Below, one piece after another: positions 61,841 to 64,000 of a DNA stretch of 64,000 bases (position 1 is its first letter; each line of letters opens with the position of its first letter). Under the pieces are notes generated by a model. That model was not told the DNA's origin, did no database searches, and worked only from the letters and a program-made list of their open reading frames with translations. The stretch spans positions 186,001-250,000 of the forward strand of contig CAVSJO010000005.1 in NCBI GenBank assembly GCA_963728445.1, in the 5' to 3' direction. This DNA is from CAVSJO01 sp963728445. Its GTDB lineage: Bacteria > Gemmatimonadota > Gemmatimonadetes > Longimicrobiales > RSA9. Made by a program: the position numbers and the translations under genes.

Positions 61841-61876
61841 AGCCTCAGCCTCAGCCTAAGCCTCAGCCTAAGCCTC
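61841..61876 (+). repeat. Six tandem AGCCTC/AGCCTA hexamers
   Basis: Units AGCCTC, AGCCTC, AGCCTA, AGCCTC, AGCCTA, AGCCTC, 38 bp before the ligD ATG. They are the reverse complement of the GAGGCT units at 52318-52347. Confidence 0.9.
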
Positions 61877-61913
61877 AATCCCGGCTCATCCCTTGCAAGC
61901 CTCGCCCATCGCC

Positions 61914-64000
61914 ATGCCTCTCGACACGTACCGCCGCAAGCGCAGCTTCGAGGAGACGCCCGAGCCCGCCGGCACGGTCCGGCGCAGCGCGGTCGGCCGC
62001 CTCTTCGTCGTCCAGAAGCACGCGGCCAGCCACCTCCACTACGACTTCCGTCTCGAGCTGGACGGCGTTCTCGTGAGCTGGGCGGTGCCCAAGGGACCCA
62101 GCTACGATCCGTCGGAGCGTCGCCTGGCGGTCCACGTCGAGGACCATCCGCTGGACTACGCGGACTTCGAGGGCGTCATCCCGAAGGGCCAGTACGGCGG
62201 CGGGACGGTGATGCTATGGGACCGTGGAGAGTGGACGGTTCAAGATGAGGCGCAGAAAGGACTTGCTAAGGGACAGTTAAAGTTCTTTCTCGACGGCGAA
62301 AAGCTGCGCGGCGGCTGGACGCTGGTGCGCATGGGCGGCCGTTCGAACGAGGACGGCAAGGAGAACTGGCTGCTCATCAAGGAGCGGGACGGGACGGAGC
62401 GGGACGCCTCTGCCCCGGACGTGACCGAGGAGGAGTCGGCCCGGAGCGTCGCCAGCGGGCGTACGATGGACGAAATCGCCCGGGACCGGGACCGGGTCTG
62501 GCACTCACCGGAAGCCGGCGTGGACGAGGAGCGCCTGGAGGAGCTGCCGGAGCGTCGTCTCCCGGCCGTGGGGTCGCTGAAGGCGGAGCTGGCGACGCTC
62601 GTCGACGAGCCGCCGTCGGGCGACGCCTGGCTGCACGAGATCAAGTTCGACGGCTACCGCCTCTTCGGTGTCCTTTCGGGCGGGAACGTGAAGCTCGTCA
62701 CGCGGGGCGGCAAGGACTGGACGGAGCGCTTCCCCGACACGGAGGCGGCGGTGCGGGAGCTGCCGGCCCACGACGCCGTGCTGGACGGGGAGGTCGTGGT
62801 TCTGGACGAGTCGGGCGTGAGCGACTTCCAGCGTCTGCAGAACGCCCTCGACCGGCCGGGCAGCGGCCTGATCTACTACGTTTTCGACCTGCTGCACCTG
62901 GACGGGCGGGACGTGTCCTCCCTGCCGCTCGAGGAGCGCAAGGCACTGCTGGAGGAGCTCGTCGGCAGCGCTTCGGGAACGGCCGCCGGCCGGATCCGGT
63001 ACAGCGACCACGTACGGGGCAACGGCGAGGCGTTCTATCGGGAGGCGTGCGAGCACGGGCTCGAGGGCATCGTCAGCAAGCGCGCGGACCGTGCGTACAG
63101 CGGCGGCCGGGGGCGGGACTGGCTGAAGACGAAGTGCCTGCTCGAGCAGGAGTTCGTCATCGTCGGCTACACGGACCCGTCGGGCTCACGGACGGGGCTG
63201 GGTGCCCTGCTGGTGGGCTACCAGGCCGAAGGCGGGCTCACGCTGGCGGGCAAGGTCGGGACCGGGTTCGACGAGCGGACGCTTCGGGAGCTCACGGGGC
63301 GGCTGGAGCCGATGCGGCGGAAGACGGCTCCGGTCGTGAATCCCCCTCGGGGCGCTGCGGCGCGGGGCGTGCACTGGGTACGTCCCGAGCTCCTGGCGCA
63401 GGTCGCCTTCACGGAGTGGACGAAGGACGGCTCGCTTCGGCACCCGTCCTTCAAGGGGCTGCGGGAGGACAAGAGCCCGTCGGAGGTGGTTCGGGAGGAG
63501 CCGCAGGATCCAGAAGATGCCGCTGTCGCGGGACAGGAGGAGCCAGTGAACGAGGACGAGGCGACGTCGCATTTCACGATTCCGGATCTGAGCGGCGTGC
63601 GCGTGCGGCTCACGAGTCCGGACAGGGTGCTGTACCGGGAACAGGGGCTCACGAAGGGCGAGCTGGCGGCGTACTACGCCCTCGTCTCCGAGCGGATGCT
63701 TCCCTTCCTGGCGGACCGGCCGCTGACGCTGGTCCGCTGCCCCGCCGGGACCGAGGGCGACTGCTTCTACCAGAAGCACGCGGCGGAGAGCGTTCCGGAG
63801 GCCGTGAAGCGGATCCCCATCCAGGAGCAGCGGAAGACGGCGGAGTACCTGTACGTGGACTCCGTGGAAGGGCTCGTCTCCCTCGTGCAGATCGGCGTCC
63901 TCGAGATCCACGCCTGGGGCGCCCGCATCGACCGCCTGGAGCGGCCGGATCTGCTCGTCATGGACCTGGATCCCGGGCCGAACGTGCAGTGGTCGGCCGT
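61914..64000 (+). CDS. ligD: Multifunctional ATP-dependent DNA ligase D (partial at window edge)
   Basis: At least 695 residues are in frame and the gene runs off the window. Domain order is 3'-phosphoesterase, ligase, polymerase. The phosphoesterase (about 1-190) has FVVQKHAASHLHYDFRLELD and SWAVPKGPSYDPSERRLAV. The ligase has the catalytic Lys244 in LHEIKFDGYRLFGVL, then DAVLDGEVVVLDESGVSDF and EGIVSKRADRAY with WLKTKC. The polymerase domain begins about residue 560 (VRLTSPDRVLYREQGLTKG) and reaches the metal-binding VMDLDPGP at the edge. It repairs double-strand breaks by end joining with Ku; no ku gene is in the window. Same domain order as Pseudomonas LigD. Confidence 0.95.
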   Translation, partial: MPLDTYRRKRSFEETPEPAGTVRRSAVGRLFVVQKHAASHLHYDFRLELDGVLVSWAVPKGPSYDPSERRLAVHVEDHPLDYADFEGVIPKGQYGGGTVMLWDRGEWTVQDEAQKGLAKGQLKFFLDGEKLRGGWTLVRMGGRSNEDGKENWLLIKERDGTERDASAPDVTEEESARSVASGRTMDEIARDRDRVWHSPEAGVDEERLEELPERRLPAVGSLKAELATLVDEPPSGDAWLHEIKFDGYRLFGVLSGGNVKLVTRGGKDWTERFPDTEAAVRELPAHDAVLDGEVVVLDESGVSDFQRLQNALDRPGSGLIYYVFDLLHLDGRDVSSLPLEERKALLEELVGSASGTAAGRIRYSDHVRGNGEAFYREACEHGLEGIVSKRADRAYSGGRGRDWLKTKCLLEQEFVIVGYTDPSGSRTGLGALLVGYQAEGGLTLAGKVGTGFDERTLRELTGRLEPMRRKTAPVVNPPRGAAARGVHWVRPELLAQVAFTEWTKDGSLRHPSFKGLREDKSPSEVVREEPQDPEDAAVAGQEEPVNEDEATSHFTIPDLSGVRVRLTSPDRVLYREQGLTKGELAAYYALVSERMLPFLADRPLTLVRCPAGTEGDCFYQKHAAESVPEAVKRIPIQEQRKTAEYLYVDSVEGLVSLVQIGVLEIHAWGARIDRLERPDLLVMDLDPGPNVQWSA

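Larger units (their letters stand above)
61258..61913. other. Intergenic region upstream of ligD
   Basis: No supported gene in 656 bp. It contains three GGGAAAACGCGGGGGGC-like tandem units (61318-61369), a long G-rich plus strand with quadruplex potential, the DnaA-box-like/AT-rich segment (61750-61796) and AGCCTC hexamers (61841-61876). Confidence 0.6.

Overview
The window is a piece of a GC-rich bacterial chromosome from an organism with an outer membrane. It carries the complete KDO arm of LPS synthesis (kdsA, kdsB, kdsC, kdsD), Lpt and Mla transport genes, a Wza-like export protein, and an exosortase with an EpsI-like partner and a PEP-CTERM substrate. A Gemmatimonadota-type bacterium would fit (high GC, LPS plus exosortase, LigD, tRNA-Sec), but that is inference; no 16S or other taxonomic marker lies in the window.

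Region 1 (1-17.8 kb, all minus strand) is an exopolysaccharide/exosortase locus. In transcription order: a PglC-like sugar-phosphate transferase, exosortase, EpsI, the PEP-CTERM protein, a four-helix membrane protein, a GT4, a CapK/PaaK-like adenylate-forming enzyme, three asparagine-synthase-like amidotransferases interleaved with two more GT4s and an O-antigen-ligase-like protein, two sulfotransferase-like proteins and an ABC flippase cut by the window edge. Genes below about 9.5 kb carry many apparent frameshifts and genes above are mostly intact, so I read these as base-level errors in one stretch rather than true decay.

Region 2 (18-26 kb) holds control and export functions: an overlapping histidine kinase / sigma-54 activator pair (PrsK/PrsR-like), a Wzz-BY-kinase fusion, a protein with a degenerate receiver and degenerate GGDEF, a small zinc-ribbon protein and a Wza-like protein. 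Region 3 (26-38 kb) is general cell biology: a secreted metalloprotease, release factor 3, the mlaD-F-E lipid transporter, hldA, ridA, a DUF2254 membrane protein, a lytic transglycosylase and a tRNA-Sec gene with its own promoter.

Region 4 (37.9-51 kb, plus strand) runs pabA, an outer-membrane barrel protein, then a tight chain kdsB-pyrG-kdsA-kdsC-kdsD-lptC-lptA-lptB-rpoN-GT2-GNAT, most genes overlapping by 1-8 nt. LptB carries an unusual 150-residue N-terminal extension. Sigma-54, encoded here, is the factor that the region 2 activator would work with. Region 5 (51-61 kb) has an ATP-binding protein, then a minus-strand glycan block (GT4, methyltransferase, GT4, YfhO-like, flippase-like) divergent from a DPM1-like GT2, a zinc-ribbon protein and a PlsC acyltransferase. 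The window ends inside ligD.

Sequence-level signals beyond genes: several candidate promoters share a -35 TTGnnn-like box, exactly 17 bp, and a -10 of the form TA(G/C)(G/C)TT. Two of the -10 boxes sit 6 nt before an ATG, suggesting leaderless mRNAs. There are several short tandem-repeat blocks between genes and a palindromic back-to-back promoter at 59.1 kb. I saw no CRISPR array, insertion sequence, rRNA or prophage.
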